A stretch of DNA of 64,000 nt from Rothia mucilaginosa ATCC 25296 (GCF_000175615.1 NZ_ACVO01000001.1:9594-73593), one strand, 5' to 3'. Positions 29,639-39,978 are shown, counted from the first letter of the stretch. Notes: generated by a model from the sequence alone, not told the origin. Numbers and translations: made by a program.

Positions 29639-30508
29639 ATGAACCTCAAGAAAATCTTTCAGCCCGCAATGGCTTTAACATTTGCATTCACGCTAGCCTG
29701 CACATCCTGTTCTACAGGCCCGAAACTAGAACGTGATGAAACAGCCCAAGCAACTCTAGACTATAAAAACAACCGAATCATTACTCCACTCGAAGAATAC
29801 AATGACCTTTTAGATGAAAATTCCCAGTATTACACTCAAGCCTTGGAAATTCTCAGGCAGCGCTGTTTTGCAAAACACGGCCAATCCTACGAAATATATA
29901 TCCCGGATATAGAAGATATTAAAATCGTTTCGTCCGGTCGCGAGTTTGGTCTCTGGAACCCCGAATACGCCGCCAAATATGGAAACTTCAAGCGATCTGG
30001 GAATGCACCATCGTCCGCGGGCTATGACACAAAAATCATGGAACAGTGCATGCCTGAAATCTCATCCACTATGAAAGAGATTGCGGGCATCAGCATCGAA
30101 GAGCAAAGTGGCCTCTCAGAAGCCTATCGTCGAATCCACGGCGAATCTTATGCAGCTGCCATGAATCATCCCGAATGGAAAAAATACCGTGAAGCATGGT
30201 GGAAATGCCTATCAGATAAAGGTCTAACGCCACGAAAAGGCGACCAAGAATGGGGTACAAAAGAGCTATCAAATGCAACCCGCGCTAGCGGTGATGGAAA
30301 TGCCCCGGCATCAGAAGAAGAAATTCGACTCAGCGTCATTGAAGCACAATGCAGTAAAGATACAGGAATGGCTCAAGGTCTTGCCAACCTCGTAGCCTCA
30401 TACCAAAAACCGCTCATTCGAGATAATGAAACAAAACTAGAAGAACAGCGACAGCGGCAATCAGAAGTTAATCTTCGGTATAAAGAGTGGGTTCTCAAAA
30501 ACCAATAA
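29639..30508 (+). CDS. Secreted lipoprotein of unknown function
   Basis: This 289-residue protein has a lipoprotein signal; the lipidated Cys is one of those in LACTSCS (about residues 20-24). The mature part is mostly helical and polar. It has spaced cysteines in similar contexts: RCFAKHG near 79, EQCMPE near 139, KCLSDKGL near 190 and QCSKDTGMAQG near 238. Similar cysteine-bearing lipoproteins occur in Actinobacteria without firm function. Codons are much richer in A/T than in neighbouring genes, which suggests recent transfer. A GAAAGGA site precedes the ATG. Confidence 0.7.
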   Translation: MNLKKIFQPAMALTFAFTLACTSCSTGPKLERDETAQATLDYKNNRIITPLEEYNDLLDENSQYYTQALEILRQRCFAKHGQSYEIYIPDIEDIKIVSSGREFGLWNPEYAAKYGNFKRSGNAPSSAGYDTKIMEQCMPEISSTMKEIAGISIEEQSGLSEAYRRIHGESYAAAMNHPEWKKYREAWWKCLSDKGLTPRKGDQEWGTKELSNATRASGDGNAPASEEEIRLSVIEAQCSKDTGMAQGLANLVASYQKPLIRDNETKLEEQRQRQSEVNLRYKEWVLKNQ

Positions 30509-30512
30509 ATAT

Positions 30513-30551
30513 AATGCCCCCGGTTGATGATTCATCAACCGGGGGCATCGT
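30513..30551. terminator. Right twin hairpin, between the lipoprotein gene and aceE
   Basis: AATGCCCCCGGTTGATGA and a closing CAACCGGGGGCAT arm form a long stem. It lies between two convergent genes, so it probably ends both transcripts. It nearly duplicates the hairpin at 28827-28862. Confidence 0.85.
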
Positions 30552-30591
30552 TTAGCGTCTAACGCAGAACCGGGGTTCTACCGCTAAATGC

Positions 30592-33324
30592 TTAGTGCTG
30601 CTCCAGCTCGGAGTTAGCGTTCACGTTCAGCAGGTCGTACTTAGCGAATGCCTTCGCGGGAACATCTGCTGCAACCTCGCCGCGCTTTGCCAGCATCTGC
30701 AGGGTGCGGACAACAACCGACTCTGCATCGATGTGGAAGAAGCGACGTGCACCCGGGCGGGTGTCTGCGAAGCCGAAGCCATCAGCACCCAGGGTTGCGA
30801 AGTCGTTCGGAACGAACTGGCGGATCTGGTCGGGAACCTCCGAAGCGAAGTCGGTGGTCGCGACGATCGGGCCAGCAGCGCCAGCCAGCTTCTGGGTCAC
30901 GTAAGGAACGCGAGCGGGCTGGTTCGGGTTCAGCAGAGCCTCTTCCTCAGCGGCAATACCGTCGCGGCGCAGCTCGGTCCACGAGGTGACAGACCAGACG
31001 TCTGCGGAGACGCCCCAGTCCTCAGCCAGCAGCTGCTGAGCCTTCTCAGCCCACGGAACAGCAACGCCGGATGCCAGCAGCTGTGCCTTGGGGCCGGAGG
31101 TCAGCGGGGACTCGCTAATCTTGTGGATACCCTTGATGATGCCCTCAACGTCAACGTTTGCCGGCTCAGCAGGCTGGTGAATCGGCTCGTTGTACACGGT
31201 CAGGTAGTACATGACGTTGTGGTCTTCGTCCTTGGTACCGTACATCTGCTCGATACCGCGCTCCACGATGTGAGCGATCTCGTAGCCGTAAGCCGGGTCG
31301 TAGATCTTGAACGCCGGGTTGGTGGACGCCAGAATCGGGGAGTGGCCATCGTTGTGCTGCAGACCCTCACCGGACAGGGTGGTACGACCTGCGGTTGCAC
31401 CGATGACGAAGCCGCGGCACAGCTGGTCGGCAGCAGCCCAGAAGCCGTCGCCAGTGCGCTGGAAGCCGAACATCGAGTAGAAGATGTAAATCGGGATCAT
31501 CGGCTCGCCGTGGGTGTCGTAGGAGGAGCCCAGTGCGATGAACGCAGCGGTTGCGCCTGCCTCGTTAATACCCACGTGAACGATCTGGCCCTCGGGGGAC
31601 TCGGTGTAGGTGAGCATGAGCTGGTGGTCAACGGGCACGTAGTTCTGACCGTTGGGGTTGTACAGCTTAGCCGAGGGGAAGAAGGAGTCCATACCGAAGG
31701 TACGTGCCTCATCGGGGGTGATGGGAGCGATACGGTGACCGAAGCCCTTCACGCGCATGAGGTCCTTCATCAGGCGGACGAACGCCATGGTGGTAGCAGC
31801 GGTCTGCTTGCCGGAGCCCTTCTTGGTCTGTGCGTAGACCTTGGACTCGGGCAGGATAATCTCAGGCTGGGTGTTTGCACGGCCGGGGATGTAACCGCCG
31901 AGTTCCTTACGGCGTGCCTGCATGTACTGCAGTGCCGGGTGGTTTGCCTCGGGCAGGTAGTACGGCGGGTTGTACAGATCCTTCTCCAGCTCCTCGTCGG
32001 AGATGGGGATGTTCAGGTGGTCACGGAAGCCCTTCAGCGCTTCCATGGTGAACTTCTTGATCTGGTGGGTGGAGTTACGTGCCTCGAAGTAGGGGCCGAG
32101 CTCCGCACCCTTAATGGACTGTGCCAGGATGACGGTGGGCTTGCCCTTGGTCTCCATAGCTTCCTTGTAGGCTGCGTAGAGCTTCTTGTCGTCGTGGCCA
32201 CCCAGGCGCAGGTTGAAGATCTGCTCGTCGGTCAGGTCTGCAACGAGTTCCTTGGTTTCGGGGTACTTGCCGAAGAAGTGCTCGCGGATGTAGCCACCGT
32301 CTTCGCCACGGAAGGTCTGGTAGTCACCGTCGAGGGTCTCGTTCATCAGCTGGATGAGCTTGCCGCTCTTGTCCTTCTTGAGCAGCTCGTCGTAGTCGGA
32401 GCCCCACAGGACCTTGATGACGTGCCAGCCTGCGCCGCGGAAGAATGCCTCGAGCTCCTGAACGATCTTGCCGTTACCGCGAACGGGGCCGTCCAGACGC
32501 TGCAGGTTGCAGTTGACGACGAAGGTCAGGTTGTCCAGGTGCTCGTTTGCAGCCAGCTGCAGTGCACCACGCGACTCGGGCTCGTCCATTTCGCCGTCGC
32601 CCAGGAATGCCCAGACGTGCTGCTCGGAGGTGTCCTTGATCTTGTGGTTGTGCAGGTACTTGTTGAAGGATGCCTGGTGGATTGCGTTCAGGGGGCCCAG
32701 ACCCATGGAAACGGTCGGGAACTGCCAGAACTCGGGCATGCAACGGGGGTGCGGGTACGAAGGAATACCGTCTGCGCCCTTGGTCTTCTCCTGGCGGAAG
32801 CCGTCCATCTGCTCTTCGCTCAGGACGCCTTCAACGAATGCGCGGGAGTAGACACCGGGGGAGGAGTGACCCTGGAAGAAGACCTGGTCACCGCCACCGG
32901 GGTGGTTACGGCCGCGGAAGAAGTGGTTCTGGCCCATTTCGTAGAGGTCAGCCACACCTGCGAAGGTGGAGATGTGACCGCCAACGCCGATGCCCTTCTT
33001 CTGGGCACGCTGAACCATGATTGCTGCGTTCCAACGAATCCATGCGCGGTACTGGCGCTCGAGTTCCTCATCACCGGGGTACTCGGGCTGCTGGTCGGCG
33101 GGGATGGTGTTGATGTAGTCGGTCTTGACCAGAGTCGGGACCTTTACGCCCTTTGCGCCAGCCTCCTTGAGCAGTGCGCGAAGGATGTACTCTGCACGCT
33201 CGGTGCCGTGAGTCTTGATAAGGTCCTCGAGGGACTCGGCCCACTCCTGGGTCTCTTCTACGTCGATGTCCTTGAAGCCATCGAGAAGGGTGCTCAGGGA
33301 GTGCTCGTTCGGTACGTTAGCCAA
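30592..33324 (-). CDS. aceE: Pyruvate dehydrogenase E1 component, homodimeric type
   Basis: This thiamine-diphosphate enzyme decarboxylates pyruvate and acetylates the E2 lipoyl domains. The 910 residues match the alpha2-type E1 of Actinobacteria and gamma-proteobacteria. Visible are [19 protein letters not shown] near residue 105, the cofactor motif [14 protein letters not shown] near 245, and QTEYESP-region equivalents around [14 protein letters not shown] near 570. The start codon is TTG (33324-33322) with AGAGG about 10 bases upstream. E2 and E3 genes are not in this window. A long reverse frame opposite it is a composition shadow. Confidence 0.95.
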   Translation of the reverse strand: MANVPNEHSLSTLLDGFKDIDVEETQEWAESLEDLIKTHGTERAEYILRALLKEAGAKGVKVPTLVKTDYINTIPADQQPEYPGDEELERQYRAWIRWNAAIMVQRAQKKGIGVGGHISTFAGVADLYEMGQNHFFRGRNHPGGGDQVFFQGHSSPGVYSRAFVEGVLSEEQMDGFRQEKTKGADGIPSYPHPRCMPEFWQFPTVSMGLGPLNAIHQASFNKYLHNHKIKDTSEQHVWAFLGDGEMDEPESRGALQLAANEHLDNLTFVVNCNLQRLDGPVRGNGKIVQELEAFFRGAGWHVIKVLWGSDYDELLKKDKSGKLIQLMNETLDGDYQTFRGEDGGYIREHFFGKYPETKELVADLTDEQIFNLRLGGHDDKKLYAAYKEAMETKGKPTVILAQSIKGAELGPYFEARNSTHQIKKFTMEALKGFRDHLNIPISDEELEKDLYNPPYYLPEANHPALQYMQARRKELGGYIPGRANTQPEIILPESKVYAQTKKGSGKQTAATTMAFVRLMKDLMRVKGFGHRIAPITPDEARTFGMDSFFPSAKLYNPNGQNYVPVDHQLMLTYTESPEGQIVHVGINEAGATAAFIALGSSYDTHGEPMIPIYIFYSMFGFQRTGDGFWAAADQLCRGFVIGATAGRTTLSGEGLQHNDGHSPILASTNPAFKIYDPAYGYEIAHIVERGIEQMYGTKDEDHNVMYYLTVYNEPIHQPAEPANVDVEGIIKGIHKISESPLTSGPKAQLLASGVAVPWAEKAQQLLAEDWGVSADVWSVTSWTELRRDGIAAEEEALLNPNQPARVPYVTQKLAGAAGPIVATTDFASEVPDQIRQFVPNDFATLGADGFGFADTRPGARRFFHIDAESVVVRTLQMLAKRGEVAADVPAKAFAKYDLLNVNANSELEQH

Positions 33325-33727
33325 ACTAATCCAACCTCTCTTCTGTGCGGTTGTGAGATCGCCCGCCGCGCGTTGTTGCGTTGTCGAACAATCTTTGTGT
33401 TTAAGCGCTATAGGTCCGTAAGACCCACATCGCTTCTTATCTCTACTATCTTAGACCTAAAGGCGCCTCTCTTGGTCTCAAATGAGGGTTTTTGTGATGT
33501 GGGTTTCGCATTGTGACTATCTGAGTGGGAAAAATACGCATCAAAAGTACTAGTTAGGGTCTTTTTGTACCTAAATAGCGCGGAATGACGGGGTTGGCGG
33601 AATGGCGCGGAATGAAGGGGTGTGACCTGCCTAAAAGGTAATGGTCCAACATGACTTGTTGTGGCTTAGTGTGGGGTGCAGTGGGAAAGTGAAAAAAATA
33701 TTGAGACATAGAACACGTGTTATGGAT
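33325..33727. other. Intergenic region between aceE and tRNA-Val
   Basis: About 400 bases of divergent upstream DNA. No gene is supported. Distant inverted arms ACCCACATC and GATGTGGGT (about 33423 and 33496) lie where the aceE control region should be. Confidence 0.4.
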
Positions 33728-33756
33728 TTGCATGTCGTGCCAGAAGCCCGTATAGT
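33728..33756 (+). promoter_or_regulatory. Promoter of tRNA-Val(TAC)
   Basis: TTGCAT, 17 bases, then TATAGT. Its -35 and -10 hexamers are identical to those of the tRNA-Gln promoter. Confidence 0.78.
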
Positions 33757-33804
33757 TTTTTCTTGTGTTCGCCACTGGAACGAAAACGAAACAGTGAGAA
33801 CTAC

Positions 33805-33877
33805 GGGTCTTTAGCTCAGCTGGTAGAGCGCCACGTTTACACCGTGGATGTCATCGGTTCGATCCCGGTAGGACCCA
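33805..33877 (+). tRNA. tRNA-Val (anticodon TAC)
   Basis: The acceptor GGGTCTT pairs with AGGACCC. The anticodon stem CCACG/CGTGG holds the loop TTTACAC, giving TAC. CCA is not fully encoded (the sequence is ACCG). Confidence 0.93.
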
Positions 33878-33883
33878 CCGATT

Positions 33884-33914
33884 ACCCCGGTGCCGCAAGG
33901 TGCCGGGGTTTTTG
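33884..33914 (+). terminator. Terminator of tRNA-Val(TAC)
   Basis: ACCCCGG pairs with CCGGGGT, and five T residues follow. Confidence 0.85.
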
Positions 33915-34063
33915 TTTACCCAGTTTTGTTTACCCGGTTTTCTTTACCCATTACCCACCGCGAGGGTGCCTGGCGGGAAGCTCACGAAGATAATCCAGCC
34001 GGAACTGTGATTCCTTCGGGCATAAAACTGCAGTCCACCTATATATAGCCTGCCCTCAGCGCG

Positions 34064-34069
34064 TATCCT
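34064..34069 (+). promoter_or_regulatory. -10 element of a likely leaderless gnd transcript
   Basis: TATCCT ends 7 bases before the gnd ATG, and no ribosome-binding site lies between. A matching -35 is not evident. Confidence 0.35.
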
Positions 34070-34076
34070 TATATAC

Positions 34077-35549
34077 ATGACTGAAAACAAGAAGGCACAG
34101 ATTGGTGTCACCGGCCTTGCTGTCATGGGCGCAAACCTCGCCCGCAACCTGGCACGTAACGGCTACACCGTGGCACTGCACAACCGTTCCGTAGAGAAGA
34201 CCGACGCACTGCTGGCTGAGCACGGCGCAGACGGCGACTTCATCCGCACCGAGTCCCTGCAGGAACTCGTCGACTCCCTCGAGTCTCCCCGCCGCATCCT
34301 GATTATGGTCAAGGCGGGCGCACCCGTCGACGCTGTTATCGAGCAGCTCACCCCCATGCTCGATGAGGGCGACATCATTATTGACGGCGGTAACTCCCAC
34401 TTCCCCGACACCATCCGCCGCGAGCACGCCCTGGCTGAAAAGGGCCTGCACTTCGTGGGCGTTGGCGTCTCCGGCGGCGAAGAGGGCGCTCTCTGGGGCC
34501 CCTCCATGATGCCCGGCGGTTCCGCAGAGTCCTACAAGCACCTGGGCCCGCTGCTCGAAAAGATCGCAGCGAAGGCACCGCAGGACGGCGCACCCTGCTG
34601 CGCATGGATTTCCACCGACGGTGCGGGTCACTTCGTGAAGATGGTCCACAACGGTATCGAGTACGCCGATATGCAGGTTATCGGCGAGGCATACGACATT
34701 CTCCGCTCCATCGCAGGCATTGAGCCGGCACAGCAGGCAGAAATCTTCAAGACCTGGAACGAAGGCGACCTGAGCTCCTACCTGATCGAAATCACCGCTG
34801 AGGTGCTCGCACAGGTAGACGCAAAGACCGGCAAGCCCCTGGTTGACGTTATCGTTGACGCAGCGGGTCAGAAGGGTACCGGCCTGTGGACCGCTAAGGC
34901 TGGCCTGGACCTCGGTTCCCCCGTCTCCGCTATCGCAGAGTCCGTGTTCGCACGCGCCCTCTCCTCCTCTGAGCGTGAGCAGCGCGAGCAGGCACAGCGC
35001 GAACTGCCCGCAGGTCTGATTGCAACCACCGGCATCGGTGCAGGCGACCCCGAGTTCGTTGAGGATGTGCGCCGCGCACTCTTCGCATCCAAGCTCGTTG
35101 CGTACGCACAGGGCATGGACCTGCTCACCCGCGCAGGCAAAGAATACGGTTGGGACCTGAAGCTGGACACCATCGCATCGCTGTGGCGTGCAGGCTGCAT
35201 CATCCGCGCCGAGCTGCTGGGCGACATCATGGCTGCCTACGCAGGCGAAGCACCCGCAAACATGCTGCTGGCACCCGCTTTCAAGAACCTCATGGAGGAG
35301 CTCGTTCCTTCCTGGCGTCGCGTGGTGGCTAAGGCAACCGCACTGGGCATCCCCGTGCCGGTGTTCGCTTCCGCACTGTCCTACTACGACGGTCTGCGCC
35401 GCGACCGCCTGCCCGCATCCCTGATTCAGGGTCAGCGTGACTTCTTCGGTGCACACACCTACGGTCGTATTGACGAAGAGGGCGCCTTCCACACCATGTG
35501 GAGCGGTGACCGTTCTGAGGTGAACGCAGCGGACATTCACGTTCACTAA
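34077..35549 (+). CDS. gnd: 6-phosphogluconate dehydrogenase (decarboxylating)
   Basis: It oxidises and decarboxylates 6-phosphogluconate to ribulose 5-phosphate with NADP+. At 490 residues it is the long, dimeric form. It begins IGVTGLAVMGANLARNLARN (nucleotide-binding loop). GVSGGEEGALWGPSMMPGG near residue 129 and HFVKMVHNGIEYADMQ near 184 carry the catalytic Lys and substrate contacts. The C-terminal tail ends in the usual FH-x-W-x-G-type stretch (FHTMWSGD). The start is probably leaderless. A strong terminator follows. Confidence 0.96.
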   Translation: MTENKKAQIGVTGLAVMGANLARNLARNGYTVALHNRSVEKTDALLAEHGADGDFIRTESLQELVDSLESPRRILIMVKAGAPVDAVIEQLTPMLDEGDIIIDGGNSHFPDTIRREHALAEKGLHFVGVGVSGGEEGALWGPSMMPGGSAESYKHLGPLLEKIAAKAPQDGAPCCAWISTDGAGHFVKMVHNGIEYADMQVIGEAYDILRSIAGIEPAQQAEIFKTWNEGDLSSYLIEITAEVLAQVDAKTGKPLVDVIVDAAGQKGTGLWTAKAGLDLGSPVSAIAESVFARALSSSEREQREQAQRELPAGLIATTGIGAGDPEFVEDVRRALFASKLVAYAQGMDLLTRAGKEYGWDLKLDTIASLWRAGCIIRAELLGDIMAAYAGEAPANMLLAPAFKNLMEELVPSWRRVVAKATALGIPVPVFASALSYYDGLRRDRLPASLIQGQRDFFGAHTYGRIDEEGAFHTMWSGDRSEVNAADIHVH

Positions 35550-35570
35550 GCTCCCGTAGCTGAATACGTC

Positions 35571-35620
35571 AAAGCCCGCCTTCGGCTGGATGAGAATCCG
35601 GTCGAAGGCGGGCTTTCGTT
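35571..35620 (+). terminator. Terminator between gnd and cysE
   Basis: AAAGCCCGCCTTCG (35571-35584) pairs with CGAAGGCGGGCTTT (35603-35616). The position between convergent genes suggests that it serves both. Confidence 0.88.
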
Positions 35621-35755
35621 ATATCTTCAATATGTTGTTGCGCGGGGTGCTAAAGAGAAGCGTCCCTAGGGGAAGAACCGTAGGGGAGAGGCGTTGCGGA
35701 TATTAGCTAGGAGCCTCCAGCCGCGCCTCTACCGCCTCAAAACACTTGCCAAGCG

Positions 35756-36340
35756 CTAAATCCACATGGCGGGGTCAATATACTCCACAGCGTCCACCAG
35801 CGGCTTCTTCTTCTCCGGGGTACGCGGGCGGTGCTTCGCCGGAATGCCGGTAATAATCGAATCAGCCGGATGATCATTGACCACCACAGCGTTCGCGCCA
35901 ATAGCGCTATCGGCACCAATAACCACCGGACCCAGCACCTTAGCACCTGCACCAATGGTCACACGGTCACCAATAGTGGGGTGACGCTTCACCTTCTCCA
36001 GGGAGCGACCGCCCAGGGTCACGCCGTGGTACAGCATCACGTCGTCACCAACCTCAGCGGTCTCACCAATGACAATGCCCATGCCGTGATCAATGAAGAA
36101 ACGGCGGCCAATGGTCGCGCCGGGGTGAATCTCCACACCGGTCAGAAAACGAGCAAACTGCGAAAGAGTACGAGCCAGAGCCTTCGTCTCATCCTTCTGC
36201 CAGAGCTTATGGGTCAGACGATGAACCCAAATGGCGTGCATACCCGAATAGTTCAGCGCAATCTCGACAGCGCCGCGCGCAGCAGGGTCGTGCTGGCGGA
36301 CGTTCTCAATATCTTCACGCAGACGCGCAATAAAACTCAT
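35756..36340 (-). CDS. cysE: Serine O-acetyltransferase
   Basis: It acetylates serine with acetyl-CoA to give O-acetylserine, the precursor used by CysK. The start is the ATG at 36340, because GGGAAAGGGA lies just upstream, giving 194 residues: the short, EpsC-like form. The left-handed helix repeats are visible in [19 protein letters not shown] near residue 70, with the catalytic His, then [22 protein letters not shown]. The C-terminus ends DPAMWI; an Ile there is the residue that docks into CysK. cysK lies upstream on the same strand, separated by a hairpin. Confidence 0.95.
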   Translation of the reverse strand: MSFIARLREDIENVRQHDPAARGAVEIALNYSGMHAIWVHRLTHKLWQKDETKALARTLSQFARFLTGVEIHPGATIGRRFFIDHGMGIVIGETAEVGDDVMLYHGVTLGGRSLEKVKRHPTIGDRVTIGAGAKVLGPVVIGADSAIGANAVVVNDHPADSIITGIPAKHRPRTPEKKKPLVDAVEYIDPAMWI

Positions 36341-36664
36341 GGGTTCCCTTTCCCTCATCGGTCGCGCTCTGTGTATGCGACCTTTCCAAAGGTACCAACA
36401 ACGGGACCCTTTCGGCTATTCCCACCGCAATCAGCAACATGATGGACGCACCCGCCCGTGTCACTGCTCAACCGCGGCGGATGCGCGCGGGACGGTAGAA
36501 AAGAACAGCCGGGGACCAACAGGGGAGCGGCGGAACAGCTCAGCTCCTCGCCGTACAGTTCGCAGAGGGCATAGAAACGCCCCGCCTGCCGTGTATGCAA
36601 CCGGCAGACGGGGCGTAGCACTATAAACCTGACGCCTCCCGATAGCGGGGGCTCAGAAGCTCAA
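36341..36664. other. cysK-cysE intergenic region with hairpin
   Basis: These 324 bases hold no gene. ACGCCCCGCCTGCCG (36577-36591) pairs with CGGCAGACGGGGCGT (36602-36616). On the - strand this is a stop or attenuator for cysK, and cysE probably has its own promoter. Confidence 0.7.
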
Positions 36665-37600
36665 TTAGCCGCGGATATCCTCGTACAGAGCGGTAGAGAT
36701 GTAACGCTCACCGAAGTCGGGAACGATAGCCACAATCAGCTTGTCCTTGTTCTCAGACTTCTTAGCTTCCTCCAGAGCAGCCCACACAGCCGCACCGGAA
36801 GAAATACCGCCCAGAATACCTTCCTGGGTAGCCAGCAGGCGGGAGGTGCGCATAGCGTCCTCAGCGCTGACCGGAGTCACCGAATCGTAGATGCCGCGGT
36901 CCAGGGTGTCGGGAACGAAGTTAGCGCCCAGGCCCTGAATCTTGTGGGGACCAACGCGACCCTCGGAGAGCAGCGGGGAGTCCTTCGGCTCAACCGCAAC
37001 AACCTTAACGTTCGGGTTCTGCTCCTTCAGGTACTTACCGGTACCGGAGATGGTGCCGCCGGTGCCAATACCCGCCACGAAAATGTCGACCTTACCGTCG
37101 GTTGCTTCCCAAATCTCGGGGCCGGTGGTGTTGTAGTGAATGGTGGGGTTCGCCTCGTTGGAGAACTGGGACGCCAGGATAGCGTTCTCGGTGGTCGCAA
37201 CGATTTCCTTAGCCTTCTCCACAGCGCCGCGCATACCCTCGGTACCGGGGGTCAGAACAATCTGAGCACCGTAAGCGCGCAGCAGCACGCGACGCTCAGC
37301 AGACATGGTCTCCGGCATGGTCAGGATGACGCGGTAACCGCGAGCAGCACCCACCATAGCCAGCGCAATACCGGTGTTACCGGAAGTGCCCTCAACAATG
37401 GTGCCGCCGGGCTTCAGCGCACCCGACTTCTCAGCAGCGTCAATGATGGCGCGGCCGATGCGGTCCTTGACCGAACCTGCGGGGTTATAGAACTCAAGCT
37501 TGACCGCTACGTTACCGGGAAGACCTTCGTCCAGTCGGTTCAGCTTAACCAGGGGGGTCTGGCCGGTTGCTTCAACAATGCTGTTGAGAATCTTTGCCAT
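36665..37600 (-). CDS. cysK: Cysteine synthase A (O-acetylserine sulfhydrylase)
   Basis: This PLP enzyme makes cysteine from O-acetylserine and sulfide. The ATG at 37600 is chosen because AAGGAGC precedes it by five bases, giving 311 residues, the normal length. The cofactor Lys is in NPAGSVKDRIGRAII near residue 43. The phosphate loop GTSGNTGIAL is near 70, and GTGGTISGTGKYL near 176 is the second glycine-rich loop. With cysE it forms the two-step cysteine pathway and probably a regulatory complex. Confidence 0.97.
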   Translation of the reverse strand: MAKILNSIVEATGQTPLVKLNRLDEGLPGNVAVKLEFYNPAGSVKDRIGRAIIDAAEKSGALKPGGTIVEGTSGNTGIALAMVGAARGYRVILTMPETMSAERRVLLRAYGAQIVLTPGTEGMRGAVEKAKEIVATTENAILASQFSNEANPTIHYNTTGPEIWEATDGKVDIFVAGIGTGGTISGTGKYLKEQNPNVKVVAVEPKDSPLLSEGRVGPHKIQGLGANFVPDTLDRGIYDSVTPVSAEDAMRTSRLLATQEGILGGISSGAAVWAALEEAKKSENKDKLIVAIVPDFGERYISTALYEDIRG

Positions 37601-38001
37601 GGGGTGCTCCTTCATGAGCTTAGGGGAGGCCAGCCGCGACGGGGTCTCCGCAATGAATAATCGGTTACGTGGCAACTCTACTACTCACCGGCAGTAGGTT
37701 TAAACCTGCGGTCACAGTTCGTAATAATGCCAGAGAAAAACCTCAAGGAACGAGGTTCAGAAAGAGGGTACAGAAAAGCGCCGCACAAACCCTTTCTCGA
37801 CAAAGGATGATGAATGTGCGGCGCTCTCTAGAAACATTATGTAGCCCAAAAGACAACCTCTGTATATAAGAGTAGTGGTGAACTCTGTTCACCGCAAGCT
37901 GGAGCCACAAATTTTATTGCCATCAATGGAAAAAACAGTAGAAAACCGCATCCTGAGACGGCACAACGCTAAAAGCGGGGGAGAGAACCAGCCTCAGAGG
38001 A
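37601..38001. other. Intergenic region with terminator of the lipoprotein array
   Basis: AGCGCCGCACA (37777-37787) and TGTGCGGCGCT (37815-37825) form an 11-bp stem. Read on the - strand it is followed by TTTT, so it would end the transcript of the last lipoprotein gene. The rest carries the cysK upstream region and no gene. Confidence 0.65.
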
Positions 38002-38778
38002 CTAGTTGATGTCCATGTGAAGGTCCCACTTGTTGTTCAGGTAGCGGCCAACAGCCTCACCGAACATCTTCACGTGACGCTTATCAGCCGCCACGGTCTG
38101 CTCCTTGCCGTCCTTGAACAGCTTCTCACCCAGATCCACGTTCAGAGTCACGGTCCAGTTGTACGCGCCCTGCGCCAGAACAGGGTGCTTGGTGCCAATA
38201 GTCAAAGTAGCGGTCGGGTTCACGTACCAGGTCTTCTTCTCGTCAATACCTGCCTTAGTGGAATCCGCGTACTTCTTCATTGCCGCCAAGGTCTCCTGAT
38301 CGGTGCTGACCTCGTTCATGTAGTGCATATCGCCGGTACGCAGCAGGTACTCAAACGCCGCCCCGAAGTACGCCAGAGCCGCCGCAAAGCCAGCCACCGA
38401 ATTCTGGTGCATAGCCTCCGGAACGATCGGGGACGGCACGTTCTGCGGCGGGTGCTCAGCGTTACCCGGCTGGTACTCGCCGTGATCCTCCATCTTCTCC
38501 AGCTTCGCTACGCCGCTGTAATCCTTATTGTCGTTAGGCAGCGGAGAGTTCGTCGCAGTAGCCGAAGCCGACGCAGAAGCGGACGGGGAAGCAGACGCCG
38601 ATGCAGAAGCAGAGGGCGAGGCGGTAGCAGACCCAGAAGCAGCAGCAGAAGCGCTCTCAGAGCCAGAAGCGGAAGCAGACGCCTCAGAAGTAGCCTTAGA
38701 GCCACAAGCCGCCAGCAAAGCCATGGAGCTGACGCCCAGTACACCCAGCGCCGCGCGGCGGGTCAGGTTCTCGGACAT
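38002..38778 (-). CDS. Lipoprotein of the five-gene paralogous array, member A
   Basis: This 258-residue protein has the twin-arginine-like lipoprotein signal TRRAALGVLGVSSMALLAAC. A long Ser/Ala/Glu low-complexity linker (about 30-80) follows, then a folded core. The core begins around residue 128 with FAAALAYFGAAFEYLLRTGD and later has WYVNPTATLTIG. The motif Y-F/W-x-A-A with T-G-D is shared with the other four genes. From memory it resembles DUF6318, an actinobacterial lipoprotein family of unknown role. GAAAGG precedes the ATG. Confidence 0.78.
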   Translation of the reverse strand: MSENLTRRAALGVLGVSSMALLAACGSKATSEASASASGSESASAAASGSATASPSASASASASPSASASASATATNSPLPNDNKDYSGVAKLEKMEDHGEYQPGNAEHPPQNVPSPIVPEAMHQNSVAGFAAALAYFGAAFEYLLRTGDMHYMNEVSTDQETLAAMKKYADSTKAGIDEKKTWYVNPTATLTIGTKHPVLAQGAYNWTVTLNVDLGEKLFKDGKEQTVAADKRHVKMFGEAVGRYLNNKWDLHMDIN

Positions 38779-38895
38779 AGTGATACCTTTCAGTCAGTCG
38801 GTGATTGCAACCAGTTTAGCCGCAAACCCAACAGGATACAGAGTTGAGCGGACGAAGCGTGAGAAGCGCCTCGCAGATAAAAGCGTTATGACGAA

Positions 38896-39891
38896 CTATG
38901 ACGCCGCGGAGGTGGCGGACGCCTCAACGGACGCCTCAGCAGAAGCGGCGGCAGAAGAGGGCGCAGAAGCCGAACCGGATGCTGCCGCGCTCGCAGAGGA
39001 AACACCGCCCTGAGCAGCGCTACCCTGGGCAGTGGCACCCTGAACAGTGGCACCGTACGCCACGCTCAGCTCCCACATCTTAGAATCAGCGTGGTAGCGA
39101 CCGCGGAAATCGCACTCCTGAACCGTTACCCGAGAAGCCGGACCCGCCGCAGTAGCAGTAGCAGAAGCCGAAGCAGTAGGGGACGCCGCGTCAGACACCA
39201 GCGCATCCTCGGACGGCTCAGTAGGCTCAGCAGACGCCGAAGCGCTCGCCGAGGCAACCACCGGCTGGATCTTGCCCTCAGCCACCGCCTCCGCACCGAA
39301 GTCCAGAGTGTACTTGCCCTTAAACAGCAGGTTGCCATCACTCATAATGGACGGTTGCGCACTCGAAAGCGCATAGGAAGCCGACGGATTCACATACCAG
39401 GAACCCTTCTCCACACCCGCAAGAATAGAAGCCGACAGAGCATCCACCTCAGAGCGAGTCTTCGACGACAGCTGAATACCGGTCGAGAACGCATCCGTGC
39501 TACCGGTCTTCACCAGATAATCCATAGCCGCCGCAAAATAGGCAATCGCCTCATGAAAACCCGTCACCGTATTCGCCGACAGAGCATCAGTCACCTTCGG
39601 CTTCGGAGCATTACGCGGCGGATGATCCACCGTACCCTGCTCATAATTCACCGCACCCTCATAGTGGGTGTACTCCACCAGACCCGAATAGTTCTGACCA
39701 TCATCGCTGTACCCATTCGGGTTAGCGCTCGACTTCGAACCGTTCAGGCTACCGCCCTGAGAACCCGACTGCTGGCTAGAGCTACCCGAGCCGCACGCGC
39801 TCAACAGCGCCGCAGAACCGGCAACAGCGGATGCGCCCAAGCCCAAACGCAGCAGAGAACGGCGCGAGAAAGACTGAGAAAAAGAAGACAT
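38896..39891 (-). CDS. Lipoprotein of the array, member B
   Basis: At 331 residues it has an RR-type lipoprotein signal (SRRSLLRLGLG ... LLSAC). A short Ser/Gly/Gln linker leads to the shared core near residue 110: FHEAIAYFAAAMDYLVKTGS, then SWYVNPSASYALSS. Unlike the other members, its low-complexity part lies within and after the core. There is an insert rich in Ser/Ala/Glu/Pro near 215-250, and an Ala/Ser tail at the C-terminus. The TGD of the motif is TGS here. It is 117 bases upstream of member A. Confidence 0.75.
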   Translation of the reverse strand: MSSFSQSFSRRSLLRLGLGASAVAGSAALLSACGSGSSSQQSGSQGGSLNGSKSSANPNGYSDDGQNYSGLVEYTHYEGAVNYEQGTVDHPPRNAPKPKVTDALSANTVTGFHEAIAYFAAAMDYLVKTGSTDAFSTGIQLSSKTRSEVDALSASILAGVEKGSWYVNPSASYALSSAQPSIMSDGNLLFKGKYTLDFGAEAVAEGKIQPVVASASASASAEPTEPSEDALVSDAASPTASASATATAAGPASRVTVQECDFRGRYHADSKMWELSVAYGATVQGATAQGSAAQGGVSSASAAASGSASAPSSAAASAEASVEASATSAAS

Positions 39892-39942
39892 AAGAGAAAA
39901 ACCTTGAATCCAGGAAAGCTCGTTACTACCAGAGTAAAACAG

Positions 39943-39978
39943 ATCATGCCCTAACCCGAGTGCGAGTTAGGGCATGAT
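39943..39978 (-). terminator. Terminator between array members C and B
   Basis: ATCATGCCCTAAC pairs perfectly with GTTAGGGCATGAT across 10 bases. Read on the - strand it is followed by CTGTTTTAC. Confidence 0.8.

Noticed and set aside
30595-33516. Very long open frame on the + strand opposite aceE
   Set aside because: It mirrors the aceE codons; the translation is Val/Leu/Gly-rich with no domain, and aceE has all family motifs. It follows from high GC and biased third positions.
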